Shown: positions 55,587 to 64,000 of the stretch, piece after piece
Layout of the letters: each line of letters begins with the position of its first letter
Position numbering within the stretch: position 1 is the stretch's first letter
The notes under the pieces: model-generated
What the model was told of the DNA's origin: nothing
The model's input: the letters and a program-made list of their open reading frames with translations, nothing else
Database searches by the model: none
From: Paenilisteria riparia FSL S10-1204
Lineage (GTDB): Bacteria > Bacillota > Bacilli > Lactobacillales > Listeriaceae
Assembly: GCF_000525995.1 (NCBI RefSeq)
Contig: NZ_AODL01000033.1
Location: 20,000-83,999, forward strand
Length of the DNA: 64,000 nucleotides
Reading direction: 5' to 3'
Translations under genes and position numbers: made by a program

Positions 55587-56601
55587 TTAGCGAATCAAAG
55601 TTTGCTGTTCGCCATTCATTAATGATTGCACGTTTTCTATGCTAGTGTACGGAACATCTCCTGGAATAGTGTGGGCCAAAACAGCATTACACACGGCAAA
55701 TTCAAGCGTTTTTTCTTCGGACCAATCCTCTTGGTTTAATCCGTAAATAATTCCTGCAGCATAGGCATCTCCTGCGCCAATCCGATCATAGATATCGACA
55801 CCCCTTTTTTTGACTTACTTTGAAAGTTGCTCCATCTATAAAGCCACTTAATAAATGCTGACCGTTGCTGTAATCACGGTTCGTGCCTACGTAGGTTTGC
55901 ACACCATACTTTTGTTTGAAAGTTCGAATTCCTTCCTCTAGCTGGGAAAGATAGGGCTGACTAGTGTCCACAGAAATAGCTAAAAGTTCCGTTATATCTC
56001 GAATACCACCAAACACTACATCTGCTTTATATAAAATCTTTTCGTACTGCTCTTTAATAAAAAGGTGGCTATGTTCTGTATTCAAGCTTGGCCGATAATT
56101 AAAGTCAAAATAAAGTTTTTTTCCTAGCTTGTTAGCACAGGTTGCGAGTTTGAGAGCTGTTGTACGAGTTTTTTCATTGAGTAGCAATGTGATTCCGCAA
56201 ATATGAATGATATCATTGGCTTCCACCGCTGCTTCTAGGTTATAGTCTTCTGGTTCCGCTTGACAGAATGCACTCGCAAGTCGATTCTGATAAGTAACAA
56301 CAGTTGGCCGATTACCATATCCTAGTTCTACAAAATAGCTGCCAATGTGATGATGCTGATTAAAATAAATAAATGTGTCTTGAATGCCGTATTTTCGTAT
56401 ATGAGCGGCTGCCGCTTTTCCGACATGGTTATCAGGTAAACTAGTAAGCAAATTGGTTGTCATGCCGAACGCTTTTAAATTGGTGAGTAAGTTGACTCCG
56501 GTTCCTGTTACTTGGTAAGTAAGTTGGTTGGTTTGTTCAAGAAGTTGATAATCTGGCGGACTAAATCGTAAATTTACTTCTCCATAAGATAATATGTTCA
56601 T
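55587..56601 (-). pseudogene. 2-keto-3-deoxygluconate kinase (PfkB family), frameshifted
   Basis: The frame from ATG 56601 encodes the PfkB fold (SYGEVNLRFSP, then YFDFNYRPSLN) up to FKVSQKKG. There a 7-base T tract on the plus strand (55805-55811; A on the gene strand) shifts it to an early stop. The next frame carries DRIGAGDAYAAGI, the catalytic GAGD motif, and continues to TAA at 55587. One base less gives a complete 337-residue kinase. It would phosphorylate KDG to KDPG for the aldolase encoded just upstream. Confidence 0.82.
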
Positions 56602-56613
56602 AAAATCTACTCC

Positions 56614-57354
56614 CTAATCCGTTAATTTTTTCATTATGTCGTACAGTTTTTTCACATCTTCAGGTCGCGTGTTATTACTTTCTTTATCAATAATCGAGCT
56701 GTATACATGTGGGATAACTTTTTTAACGCCTGATTCTAAAGCGATTTTTACGATTTCTTCAAAATTATCTAGTGTGATGCCACCGGTGGGTTCTAAGTAG
56801 AAATCATTTTCTGCACAAGCTTTGGCTACTGCGCGGTACTCGTCTTCGTGTTCCAAGCCTTTCATTGGAAAATATTTAATTGAACTGCCACCCATATCTT
56901 TTAATAAGGCGATTGCTGTTTCGATAGGGACTTCTGCCGCGGCTTCTTTGCTACTTAGTGGTCCTGTTGCTAAATTGACATATCCTACACGTCCTGTTGG
57001 AGACACGAGGCCGTTGACGATAGTCTCATTTTGGTCCAGCAAAGCTCGGCTTGCACCGACTCCTGTAAATACTTGATTAACATGTTGTGGTTGAAGTTTG
57101 CTTGAAATGCGTGTTACCATAGCGCTTTGATTTGGATTTCCAGCACCCAATCCTACAGATAGTGCATTGTCTGTTGCTGCGATATATTTTTGCATATCTT
57201 CAATGGCTGATGCATCGGATGAATAGTTGATAGAGAGTACGCCTAGTACAACGTGGCCTTCTGCCGCTTCGTAACACTCTTTGGCGTTTTCTACGGAATT
57301 AGCAAGTACGTTTAAGCAAATACGATTATTTAAATAGTTTGGTTCTTTTTTCAT
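56614..57354 (-). CDS. KDPG aldolase, DgaF type
   Basis: 246 residues of the DgaF-like KDGP aldolase family, a TIM barrel distinct from the short Eda enzymes: NRICLNVLANS at the start, GLGAGNP, GYVNLATGPLS, IKYFPMKGLEH with the likely Schiff-base Lys, and EPTGGITLDNF. It splits 2-keto-3-deoxy-6-phosphogluconate to pyruvate and glyceraldehyde 3-phosphate. It starts 3 bases after the DgaE stop and 12 bases before the KDG kinase, so the three are one operon. Confidence 0.85.
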   Translation of the reverse strand: MKKEPNYLNNRICLNVLANSVENAKECYEAAEGHVVLGVLSINYSSDASAIEDMQKYIAATDNALSVGLGAGNPNQSAMVTRISSKLQPQHVNQVFTGVGASRALLDQNETIVNGLVSPTGRVGYVNLATGPLSSKEAAAEVPIETAIALLKDMGGSSIKYFPMKGLEHEDEYRAVAKACAENDFYLEPTGGITLDNFEEIVKIALESGVKKVIPHVYSSIIDKESNNTRPEDVKKLYDIMKKLTD

Positions 57355-57356
57355 TG

Positions 57357-58460
57357 TTATTTCCCACTTTCCATAATTTCTTTTAAACGATTTTCAATAA
57401 GGGCCATTTCTTCTTGGTTGACTGCTCGAATATCAAACTCAATAATGCCATTATTCGCTTGGTATTCTCGTGTGTAAATTGCAGGATCTTTTTCTTTGAG
57501 TAAAGCAATTACTTCCGTTGCGCTTTTTTCGGAAACTTTGACAGAAGCTCTGTAAATATCCCGACCGGCAGCATCTTGAACTTCTTTGGCTTCGATGCCA
57601 GAAATGTGATTTAATTCTTCGATAAAAGGAGTTAAGCGTTTTTGCATTTCTTGGCCGGTTTCGCTTGGAGTGTTGATATAGCGCTCAACTGCACCAGTAA
57701 AGGCAATGATGTTTTCTTTTCCAATTTTCATTGCTCGTCCGATACCTTTTGATTGCATTCGTACCCAACTAATAGGTTCTTTTTTGCCTATTACGAGACC
57801 GGAAGTGGGTCCATCAATAGCTTTGGCGCCACTGTAAATGACGAGTGTAGCTCCTTCTTTGGCATATTTGTATAAATCTTCTTCTGCAGCGGCATCCACA
57901 ATGAGAGGGATGTTGTACTTTTGACTAATTGAAACCATATCTTTGACTGTTAGCATACTTTTTTGAACGGTGTGATGGCTCTTAATGTAGAGCAGTGCTG
58001 CGGTATTATCTGTTATCATCATTTCGACATGCGATTTTGAGCACATGTTGGCATAACCTGCTTCACGTAGTGTACCGCCTCCGAGTTCCACCATAACTTC
58101 TACTGCTGTTCCATAGTCTACATTATGTCCTTTTGGAAGGATGATTTCACGTTGCGTAAATTCTTTAGTATATGGATGGTATGTGTGGTAGTCACTTCCT
58201 TTGCCAATGAGAGCTGCGATGGATTGTGCAATACCAGCAGATGCACTGGAAACAACGACTGCATCCTCTACATCTAATAAATTTGCGATGTATGCACCAG
58301 TTTTGTTGACTAAGTCAGCCATTTCGAAAAAATTTTGTCCACTAAATTTCTGCAAAGCAACGATATCATCAGGCGTCTTGGAAACACCTAAGATTGTCAT
58401 TTTACCTGAGGCATTAATTACTCTTTTTAAGTTATATTTCTGGTATAGGTTCATTTTCAT
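57357..58460 (-). CDS. DgaE-like PLP-dependent D-glucosaminate-6-phosphate ammonia-lyase (SelA fold)
   Basis: 367 residues from ATG 58460, eight bases after GGAGG. SelA-like PLP fold: KRVINASGKMTILG, VVSSASAGIAQSI, LIVDAAAEEDL (PLP-contacting Asp) and IYSGAKAIDGPTSG with the Schiff-base Lys. The pairing with a DgaF aldolase fits the known pathway in which glucosaminate 6-phosphate loses ammonia to give KDPG. Here a KDG kinase and GntP permease, rather than a mannose-type PTS, lie in the operon, so the true substrate may be an unphosphorylated acid. Confidence 0.8.
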   Translation of the reverse strand: MKMNLYQKYNLKRVINASGKMTILGVSKTPDDIVALQKFSGQNFFEMADLVNKTGAYIANLLDVEDAVVVSSASAGIAQSIAALIGKGSDYHTYHPYTKEFTQREIILPKGHNVDYGTAVEVMVELGGGTLREAGYANMCSKSHVEMMITDNTAALLYIKSHHTVQKSMLTVKDMVSISQKYNIPLIVDAAAEEDLYKYAKEGATLVIYSGAKAIDGPTSGLVIGKKEPISWVRMQSKGIGRAMKIGKENIIAFTGAVERYINTPSETGQEMQKRLTPFIEELNHISGIEAKEVQDAAGRDIYRASVKVSEKSATEVIALLKEKDPAIYTREYQANNGIIEFDIRAVNQEEMALIENRLKEIMESGK

Positions 58461-59559
58461 AAATCTCTCCTCCAACAATTGTATAGCTAGGGATAATTAA
58501 TTTTTTTGTAATTTCTTTGTTGCCATTGGAATCAACAAGCTCTTTTGTTCCTTCCACGATGTCAAATATCGTAATGTCAGCATCATAACCAACTTCTAAT
58601 TTGCCTTTATTCTTCAATCGGAAGCTTTCCGCGGGATGTTCGGTCACCATTCGAATAATTTCAGACATTGAGTATCCTACAACAAGTAATTTTTCCATGG
58701 TTGTTGCTAAGTCAAAAACTGGACCAGATTCTCTATTTTTGTAGTAAATATCTGTGCTCAAGGTGTAAGGTGTTATCCCTGCTTCTTTCGCATAGCGAGC
58801 TGTTATAAAGTTGAAGCTGTCTGTCCCATGACCAATATCAAAGCGAACACCGCGTTTGTATGCATCCATTGCACAGTTTTTGATATTTTTAGCTGCTTGG
58901 TCCAGTATGCCATTTTCTTTTCCGTTGAAGCAGTGGGTCAAAACATCACGTTGGTCGAGTCTATTTAAAATCTCTAGCAACTCAGGTGGATTGGAGCCGA
59001 TATGCACCATTATAGGTATATTATGAAGCTCTGCTTGTAGTTCTTTTGCTATTTCTAGTGGGATATAATTATTTTCGCCTACAACTGTTTTGCTCATGCG
59101 TGCTTTTAAGCCTAAAATAAAGTCAGGTAGTGCAGCTACTCTTTGTTTCACGAGCTGTTTTTGAATATTTTTCAGATCTGCTAGTTCATTTTGAGCGATG
59201 ATTCCTGTTTTGGAAATATTAAGTAGTGCGTAAACATTTGTCTTGGCTTCACGAGTGTGCTGATAGAATTCTTGAATGGTATCGGCACCTGTGGAACCAG
59301 CATCAATAATTGTAGTAACCCCTTTTTTAATACCAATTTCATCTGGGGTATCATAGTAAAGAGGCATATCATTGTCACAGTGGACATGATCGTCAATCCA
59401 TCCAGCTGAAATAAAACGCTTACTTTTTAAGTCAATCACTTTTTCGGCCGCATCGTCTTGAAGAGAAGAGGCTACGGCAATAATTTTTCCTTGTTTAATT
59501 GCAACGCATGTTGTTAGTCCATCTAATGTTTTGGCATTTTTTATTAATATATCAAACAC
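58432..59559 (-). CDS. Amidohydrolase/deacetylase (dihydroorotase-like metallohydrolase)
   Basis: 375 residues forming an amidohydrolase barrel: DHVHCDND (HxH metal site), metal ligands in PIMVHIGSNPP and VLTHCFNGKENG, and FDIGHGTDSFNF with the late metal Asp. Such enzymes commonly lie next to DgaE/DgaF-like genes and probably remove an acyl group from an N-acylated amino acid or sugar acid before the lyase acts. First gene of the operon after the operator; its end overlaps the DgaE start by 29 bases. Confidence 0.82.
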   Translation of the reverse strand: MFDILIKNAKTLDGLTTCVAIKQGKIIAVASSLQDDAAEKVIDLKSKRFISAGWIDDHVHCDNDMPLYYDTPDEIGIKKGVTTIIDAGSTGADTIQEFYQHTREAKTNVYALLNISKTGIIAQNELADLKNIQKQLVKQRVAALPDFILGLKARMSKTVVGENNYIPLEIAKELQAELHNIPIMVHIGSNPPELLEILNRLDQRDVLTHCFNGKENGILDQAAKNIKNCAMDAYKRGVRFDIGHGTDSFNFITARYAKEAGITPYTLSTDIYYKNRESGPVFDLATTMEKLLVVGYSMSEIIRMVTEHPAESFRLKNKGKLEVGYDADITIFDIVEGTKELVDSNGNKEITKKLIIPSYTIVGGEIYENEPIPEI

Positions 59560-59574
59560 AATCTAACCTCCTTC

Positions 59575-59606
59575 TTCAAACATTATAACATTATAATGTT
59601 TGAAGA
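59575..59606. promoter_or_regulatory. Perfect palindromic operator of the sugar-acid operon
   Basis: Arms CTTCAAACATTATAA (59575-59589) and TTATAATGTTTGAAG (59592-59606) are exact mirror images around a 2-base centre. It lies between gntR and the amidohydrolase start, where the operon promoter should be, and contains TATAAT-like sequence, so binding would block transcription. The GntR protein at 59620 is the natural candidate. Confidence 0.7.
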
Positions 59607-59619
59607 GTCAATGAAGTTT

Positions 59620-60324
59620 TTAAACCTCATATTCAATTCGATATGGAAAAACTTTCGTATTGTAGATACCGATGGAGTATTCGATTAAAGTGCCTTCTTG
59701 ATTGTATGATTGTCTCGTCCTTTTCAGTGCCATGTTTGTATCTGTTTTCAGTAGTGCTTGTTCTTCGCTATGCAACGCTACTACTTCAAACTGATCATCG
59801 AAGGAAGCTACTATTTGATGATTCTCCTTTAACAATTGGTACAAGGAGATATGGTCTAAATTAAGGTTTTCTGGTAGTACATCATTGACTTTTTGAATGT
59901 AGTGATGGTAGATAATATAAGGTTTTTCGCTTAGAAAATACATTCTTTGGATGTGGGTTACCTTTTCGTCGAATGCTTGTGCTATTACATGGTTTTCTGA
60001 ATGGGAGATAGTTTCGATATTAAGAATTTCTTTGCGGATGCTGAAACCAGATTCTTCTACAATTTTTGAAAATGATTTGGCTTTCGATAACTTATTAAAA
60101 AGCTGATTACTGATAACTCGTGTGCCTCGGCCGCGTTGTTTCTCTACGTAACCTTCAGCGGCCAATACACTGACGGCTTGCCTGATTGTTACTTTGCTAA
60201 CACCAAATATTTTTTCTAATTCAGGCTCGCTTGGAATATAGCTTCCAACTGGATAAGTGCCATTGAAGATATTCTTTTTTATTTTTAGAGAGATTTCTTG
60301 GTATAAAACTTTATTTGTTTTCAT
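59620..60324 (-). CDS. GntR/HutC-family regulator (UTRA domain)
   Basis: 234 residues. The N-terminal winged helix (YQEISLKIKKNIFNGTYPVG, VSKVTIRQAVSVLAAEGYVEKQRGRGT) is joined to a C-terminal UTRA effector domain (about 90-230; VTHIQRMYFLSEKPYIIYHHY, SLYQLLKE, IEYSIGIYNTKVFPYRIE). It probably represses the downstream sugar-acid operon and responds to a pathway intermediate. ATG at 60324 follows AAAGGAG. Confidence 0.9.
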   Translation of the reverse strand: MKTNKVLYQEISLKIKKNIFNGTYPVGSYIPSEPELEKIFGVSKVTIRQAVSVLAAEGYVEKQRGRGTRVISNQLFNKLSKAKSFSKIVEESGFSIRKEILNIETISHSENHVIAQAFDEKVTHIQRMYFLSEKPYIIYHHYIQKVNDVLPENLNLDHISLYQLLKENHQIVASFDDQFEVVALHSEEQALLKTDTNMALKRTRQSYNQEGTLIEYSIGIYNTKVFPYRIEYEV

Positions 60325-60566
60325 TTTTTCTCCTTTATTTCCTAGAAAATTTAGTTGCGGTGTTTTTTATTGGTTCAACTTTCATTATATCACGCTACGT
60401 AGGAATCTAGGAATATAAGTGGGATGGAATTTCTGTAGAGTGGTTTGAATCGGTGTTGCTACATAATATTGATTGTTAGTTTAATACGACAAAATATGCT
60501 ATACGGCGTCTTGTAAGCCTTATCATTACGTGTTAAATTGTAGCTATGGAGGGGCGATGATAGCTG

Positions 60567-62573
60567 ATGAAGTTAAATCAACAGAGTATGGAGATTTTAG
60601 AATTCTTATTGGTGCAAGAGAGTTTTGTAAATATGAATGTGATTGCGACGGAGTTGGTTATTTCAGATCGGGTTGTTCGCTATAATTTGAACAAGCTAGA
60701 TCTTTTTTTAGAGGAACGAGGGCTTGAAAAAACGATGAGGCACCGCAGAAAAGGAGTGATGTTGGCCAGAAAGCAGGAGGTTCAGCCGGTCGTGGCGATG
60801 TTTAAGCAACGAATAACGCCGGAGAGGTATAAGTATAGCCAGGAGGAGATTCAGCGATTTTTGTTGTTGCGGTTGTTGCTTTGTGATGAGGCGACGCCAG
60901 TGACTTATTTTGAGCAGGTGTTGTTTATTTCGCGGACTTCGGTTTTGAATCATTTGAAGGCGATTGAGGGTGAGTTGTTCTTGAATGATTTGGAGTTGAT
61001 TCATAAGTCGCGGATTGGGTTTTATTTGGAAGGTAGTATCGTGCTGAAGTGTTCGTTGTTTGCGCGGCGATTTATTCAGACTGTTAGTGTGCATGAGTTT
61101 TATCGGTTCTTGGATTCGGGAGACTGCTTGTCGAAGAAAGGTGAACTGTTTTTTAATAATCTGTTTGATTTTGATTTGTTGGAACGGATTGTGGTCGAGG
61201 TGGATGAGATTGAGGTCGGGATTGATCGGACGATGGATGATCAGCTGTACTTGATGTTACTTGTGGCTTTTGTGAAGCAACATACGCAAAAAGAGGACTG
61301 GTCTTATGCTGATTTTCGGAAAGGGCAGCCGGTGGATATGCTGGACAAAACGGTGGAGATTATTTTAAATACGGTTCGGCAATATCGTGTTGGTGAGCAG
61401 GATGAGGCCCAGATTACGTCTTTTGTGGTGGCACTTTGTGAGGATGTTGGGCGGAAGTATCGGATGGATTTTATGGATGGGGATCGGGCGTTTTTTAGGC
61501 AGCTTCGGGCGCATATTTTGTGGATGGTGCGACGGATTGAGTCGGGAGTTATGATTGAGAATCCGATTTTTCATGCGTTTATTAGGGATAATTGGGCGGT
61601 TTTTCAAGTGGTTCGGGAATGTTGTGAGTCGCTTGGGAAACAGATTAATCCGCAGGAAATGTCGTTTTTAGCGATTTATTTTGCTTCGGAGATGGAGCGT
61701 AGGAAGCATTTATTGATGGAAAAGCCGAAATTGCTCGTTGTGTGTCCGGAAGGTGTTGCGGTGAGTAATATGTTGGCGATGCAGTTGAAACAGTATTTTG
61801 AGTTGGAGGAAATCGAGATGGTTTCGCTTCGGAAAATGACGCCCGATTTGATTCAGAAATTCGATTTTGTGGTGAGCACGATTGATTTGCCGGAGTTGGA
61901 TAGTTCGAGGGTTTTGCGGGTGAACGGGTATCTGCAGGAGGAGGATTTGGAGTTGTTGCAGGACCATTTGCAAATGAGATTGAAGAAGACGGAGCAGGAG
62001 GCGGTCGGGAAGTTTAGCCAGATTCTTGATATTGTGAGTCGGAATGCGGAGATTACGAATTTTAGTAAGCTGGAATTCGAACTTTTGGAAGCGCTTATTT
62101 CGGATGGTTGGGAACGGCCTAGGGTGCCGCAAATTGTGTTTCGTAAGGACATGGTCGTGCGGATTAGACGGGCGAACACCTGGCAGCAGGCGATTGAGAT
62201 TGGGGCGAAGCGGCTTGAGGAGGTTGGTGTGACGACGGCGGATTTCGGACGGAAGGTTATTGCAAATATGAAGCGTTATGGGCCGTATATGGTGGTGGCG
62301 CCGGGTGTTGTTTTGGCGCATGCTGGGCCGGAAGATGGTATTTTGCAGGACGGGCTTGGTGTGACGGTAATTGAGGAGGGAATTTTGTTTTTTGATCGTT
62401 TTGATGAGCCGGTGCGTGTGATTTTTACGTTGGCATTACGAACGAAAGAGGCGCCGATTTTGGTGGAGCAGTTGATGAAGTTGATTGTGAATCAGGATAA
62501 AATGGCGAAATTTAAGGCTGGAAAATCGACAGGCGACGTGTATCACGATGTCTTGTCGGCAATTTACGAATGA
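60567..62573 (+). CDS. PRD-containing transcriptional regulator (MtlR/LicR type)
   Basis: 668 residues. Domain order: N-terminal helix-turn-helix pair (1-160; NMNVIATELVISDRVVRYNL), two PTS regulation domains (about 170-400) with phosphorylatable His residues in VKQHTQ and the second PRD, an EIIB-like domain (LLVVCPEGVAVSNMLAMQL with Cys) and an EIIA(Fru/Mtl)-like domain with the His in VVLAHAGPEDG. It is an activator controlled by PTS phosphorylation. It overlaps the next gene region and should switch on the PTS behind it. Its DNA is richer in G than neighbouring genes. Confidence 0.9.
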   Translation: MKLNQQSMEILEFLLVQESFVNMNVIATELVISDRVVRYNLNKLDLFLEERGLEKTMRHRRKGVMLARKQEVQPVVAMFKQRITPERYKYSQEEIQRFLLLRLLLCDEATPVTYFEQVLFISRTSVLNHLKAIEGELFLNDLELIHKSRIGFYLEGSIVLKCSLFARRFIQTVSVHEFYRFLDSGDCLSKKGELFFNNLFDFDLLERIVVEVDEIEVGIDRTMDDQLYLMLLVAFVKQHTQKEDWSYADFRKGQPVDMLDKTVEIILNTVRQYRVGEQDEAQITSFVVALCEDVGRKYRMDFMDGDRAFFRQLRAHILWMVRRIESGVMIENPIFHAFIRDNWAVFQVVRECCESLGKQINPQEMSFLAIYFASEMERRKHLLMEKPKLLVVCPEGVAVSNMLAMQLKQYFELEEIEMVSLRKMTPDLIQKFDFVVSTIDLPELDSSRVLRVNGYLQEEDLELLQDHLQMRLKKTEQEAVGKFSQILDIVSRNAEITNFSKLEFELLEALISDGWERPRVPQIVFRKDMVVRIRRANTWQQAIEIGAKRLEEVGVTTADFGRKVIANMKRYGPYMVVAPGVVLAHAGPEDGILQDGLGVTVIEEGILFFDRFDEPVRVIFTLALRTKEAPILVEQLMKLIVNQDKMAKFKAGKSTGDVYHDVLSAIYE

Positions 62574-62590
62574 GAAAGAGGTTGTATTTT

Positions 62591-62920
62591 ATGGATGCGG
62601 AAAAGATTTCATTTTTATTAATATCGCTGGCTGGTGATTCGTTTTCTAAATTAGTGGAAGCGTTGCAGGAAGCGAAGGTTGGCAATAAGGAGCGTGTTGC
62701 AGAGTTGCTTGCGGAATCGGACGCATTGATGAATGAGGCGCACCGAGCGCAGACGGATTTGATGGTGCAGGAGAGTCGCGGAGAATCGTGTGAGATGTCG
62801 GTATTGCTCGTGCATGCGCAGGATACGTTGATGAATACAATTTTGGCATCGACATTGATTCAAGAAATGATTGAGATGTACGGCTTATTTAGGCCGATAT
62901 TGGAAATGGGAGAGGTTTAG
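62591..62920 (+). CDS. PTS lactose/cellobiose-type EIIA component
   Basis: 109 residues from ATG 62591 after AAGAGG (an earlier in-frame ATG overlaps the regulator stop). A helical bundle of the EIIA-Lac family: FLLISLAGDSFSKLVEAL, ALMNEAHRAQTDLM and the phospho-His in LLVHAQDTLM. It passes phosphate from HPr to EIIB. It is one base upstream of the EIIB start. Confidence 0.9.
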   Translation: MDAEKISFLLISLAGDSFSKLVEALQEAKVGNKERVAELLAESDALMNEAHRAQTDLMVQESRGESCEMSVLLVHAQDTLMNTILASTLIQEMIEMYGLFRPILEMGEV

Positions 62921-62921
62921 G

Positions 62922-63278
62922 ATGAACTTAGAGCGATTGCATATTTTATTGGTTTGTAATTTGGGGGCGTCAACGGGCGTTATGGTGACGAAGATGAAGG
63001 AGATTGCCCAATCGAGTGAAAAATTACGTCAGACGGATGTTCGGATTGAGGCGCATCCTGCTGGGGAGTTGCGAGAGTATGTGGCGGACTTTGATGTAAT
63101 TATGGTTGGGCCGCAAATTAAGCATCAGCTGAAGCAGTTGAGCGAGATTGCCAATGAGCATGGGAAGCCGATTCAAGTCATTGATACGAAAGATTATGGG
63201 ACGGTTAACGGAGCTAATATTTTGAAAGATGCCATTATTTTGAAATTAAATGGAGAGGAGAAGGGTGAGCGTGGCTGA
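62922..63278 (+). CDS. PTS lactose/cellobiose-type EIIB component
   Basis: 118 residues from ATG 62922 after AGAGG. The phospho-Cys lies in LLVCNLGASTGVMV and the domain continues IMVGPQIKHQL and KPIQVIDTKDYGTVNG, the EIIB-Lac/Cel fold. It receives phosphate from EIIA and passes it to the sugar during import. It overlaps the EIIC start by a few bases. Confidence 0.9.
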   Translation: MNLERLHILLVCNLGASTGVMVTKMKEIAQSSEKLRQTDVRIEAHPAGELREYVADFDVIMVGPQIKHQLKQLSEIANEHGKPIQVIDTKDYGTVNGANILKDAIILKLNGEEKGERG

Positions 63279-64000
63279 GAAAAAATCATTTATGAATAAA
63301 TTCATCGCTTTTATGGAGAAGTACTTCGAGCCAGTCGCCGCCAAAATTGAGAAACAACGTCATATTTCATCGATTAAAAATGGGATGATTGCGCTGATTT
63401 CGGTGTTGATTATTGGTTCGTTCTCGCTGATTATTTCGGCGATTGGGAATATGTTTCCGGCGGGAAGTGTAATTAAGACATTTTTCGTGAATCATGCGGA
63501 AATGTTGAATTTGCCATTCCAGTTTACGTTTGGGTTGTTATCGGTATATTGTGCGATTACGATTTCGTATAGTCACGCAAAACAGATGAAGGCGCCGATT
63601 TTGCATAGTATTATTGCGGGTGTGATGGCGACTTTAGTGTTGAATACGAAGTTTGTGGATGGGGCGCTTAGCACGGCGTTTCTGGATTCGCGAGGGCTTT
63701 TTATTGCGATTTTTGCGTCATTGATTTCGGTGGAAGTGATTGCGTTATTTATCCGCAAAAATATTACGATTCGGATTAAGGGGCTGCCGGATGGGATTGC
63801 AACGACGTTTGAGGCGATTGTGCCGCTTGTAGTGATTTTATTTGGGGCTGTGGGGCTTAGTGTGGCGATGCAAAGTGTGACGTCGGGACAAATTATTCCA
63901 GAAGCGTTTACGACGATGTTGGCGCCAGCGATTAATAGTATTGATACGCCTTACGCGGTATTCTTAATTTGTTTCTTTGAGATGTTGTTCTGGTTTATTG
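63271..64000 (+). CDS. PTS lactose/cellobiose-type EIIC component, N-terminal part
   Basis: The frame is open from GTG 63271 (GTG 63265 is also possible; ribosome sites GAGGAG and AAGGG) to the end of the window, about 243 residues. It starts with the typical MEKYFEPVAAKIEKQRHI helix, followed by membrane segments (MIALISVLIIGSFSLIIS and so on) and GLPDGIATTFEAIVPL, a hallmark of EIIC-Cel/Lac permeases. The C-terminal half, with the substrate-binding motifs, lies outside the window, so the sugar cannot be called; beta-glucosides or chito-oligosaccharides are usual. Confidence 0.88.
   Translation, partial: MAEKKSFMNKFIAFMEKYFEPVAAKIEKQRHISSIKNGMIALISVLIIGSFSLIISAIGNMFPAGSVIKTFFVNHAEMLNLPFQFTFGLLSVYCAITISYSHAKQMKAPILHSIIAGVMATLVLNTKFVDGALSTAFLDSRGLFIAIFASLISVEVIALFIRKNITIRIKGLPDGIATTFEAIVPLVVILFGAVGLSVAMQSVTSGQIIPEAFTTMLAPAINSIDTPYAVFLICFFEMLFWFI

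Noticed and set aside
61710..62321. Long antisense ORF inside the PRD regulator gene
   Set aside because: It mirrors the regulator codons, is very rich in Arg, His, Asn and Pro, and has no ribosome site.

Overview
The window looks like the chromosome of a low-GC Gram-positive bacterium of the Listeriaceae, most likely Listeria sensu lato. This is an inference from gene content. The clues are strong AGGAGG-type ribosome binding sites, an LPXTG wall protein with a sortase, GH18 chitinases of the Listeria type joined to Ig-like modules, and CcpA- and AraR-type operators. A complete L-arabinose operon points away from L. monocytogenes towards an arabinose-using relative, but the species cannot be fixed from this window.

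Region by region: (1) 1-11.4 kb is a plus-strand, tightly packed surface locus. It holds the end of a secreted Ig-like protein, a GT-C membrane glycosyltransferase, a DNA-binding-only GntR protein, a sortase, a processive GT2, a carbonic-anhydrase-like lipoprotein, a WecB-like protein, a Crp/Fnr-like regulator, a polyprenyl-phosphate GT2 and a large LPXTG protein with eight 78-residue repeats. (2) 11.4-18.9 kb holds a coiled-coil membrane protein, a DedA protein, a chitinase behind a sigma-54-like promoter, an aldo/keto reductase, a probable type I toxin-antitoxin pair and a CPBP protein. (3) 19.5-25.4 kb holds a minus-strand rhamnoside operon (AraC regulator, GH78, GPH transporter) and an amino-acid permease. 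(4) 25.6-31.8 kb holds two large modular GH18 enzymes with a lipoprotein between them. (5) 32-43.3 kb is a Wzx/Wzy-type exopolysaccharide cluster followed by an Agr-like two-component system without a visible peptide gene. (6) 43.4-51.1 kb holds a Pit phosphate transporter and the araR / araE / araBDA regulon. (7) 51.2-54.1 kb holds a PadR-HAAS-DUF4097 operon and a YusW-like secreted protein. (8) 54.2-60.3 kb is a minus-strand operon for a glucosaminate or related amino-sugar-acid pathway (GntP permease, KDG kinase, DgaF, DgaE, amidohydrolase, GntR). (9) 60.6-64 kb is a PRD regulator followed by a lactose/cellobiose-type PTS whose EIIC runs off the end.

At least nine otherwise intact genes carry one simple frameshift, nearly all at homopolymers. 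Five of them lie within the 8.8-kb exopolysaccharide cluster and two in the first surface locus. This is either systematic homopolymer sequencing error or real switching or decay of surface-glycan genes.

The strongest candidates for something undescribed are the first surface locus, where a carbonic-anhydrase fold and a WecB fold have both lost catalytic residues beside a sortase and two glycosyltransferases, and the convergent toxin/antisense RNA module at 17.2-17.6 kb.
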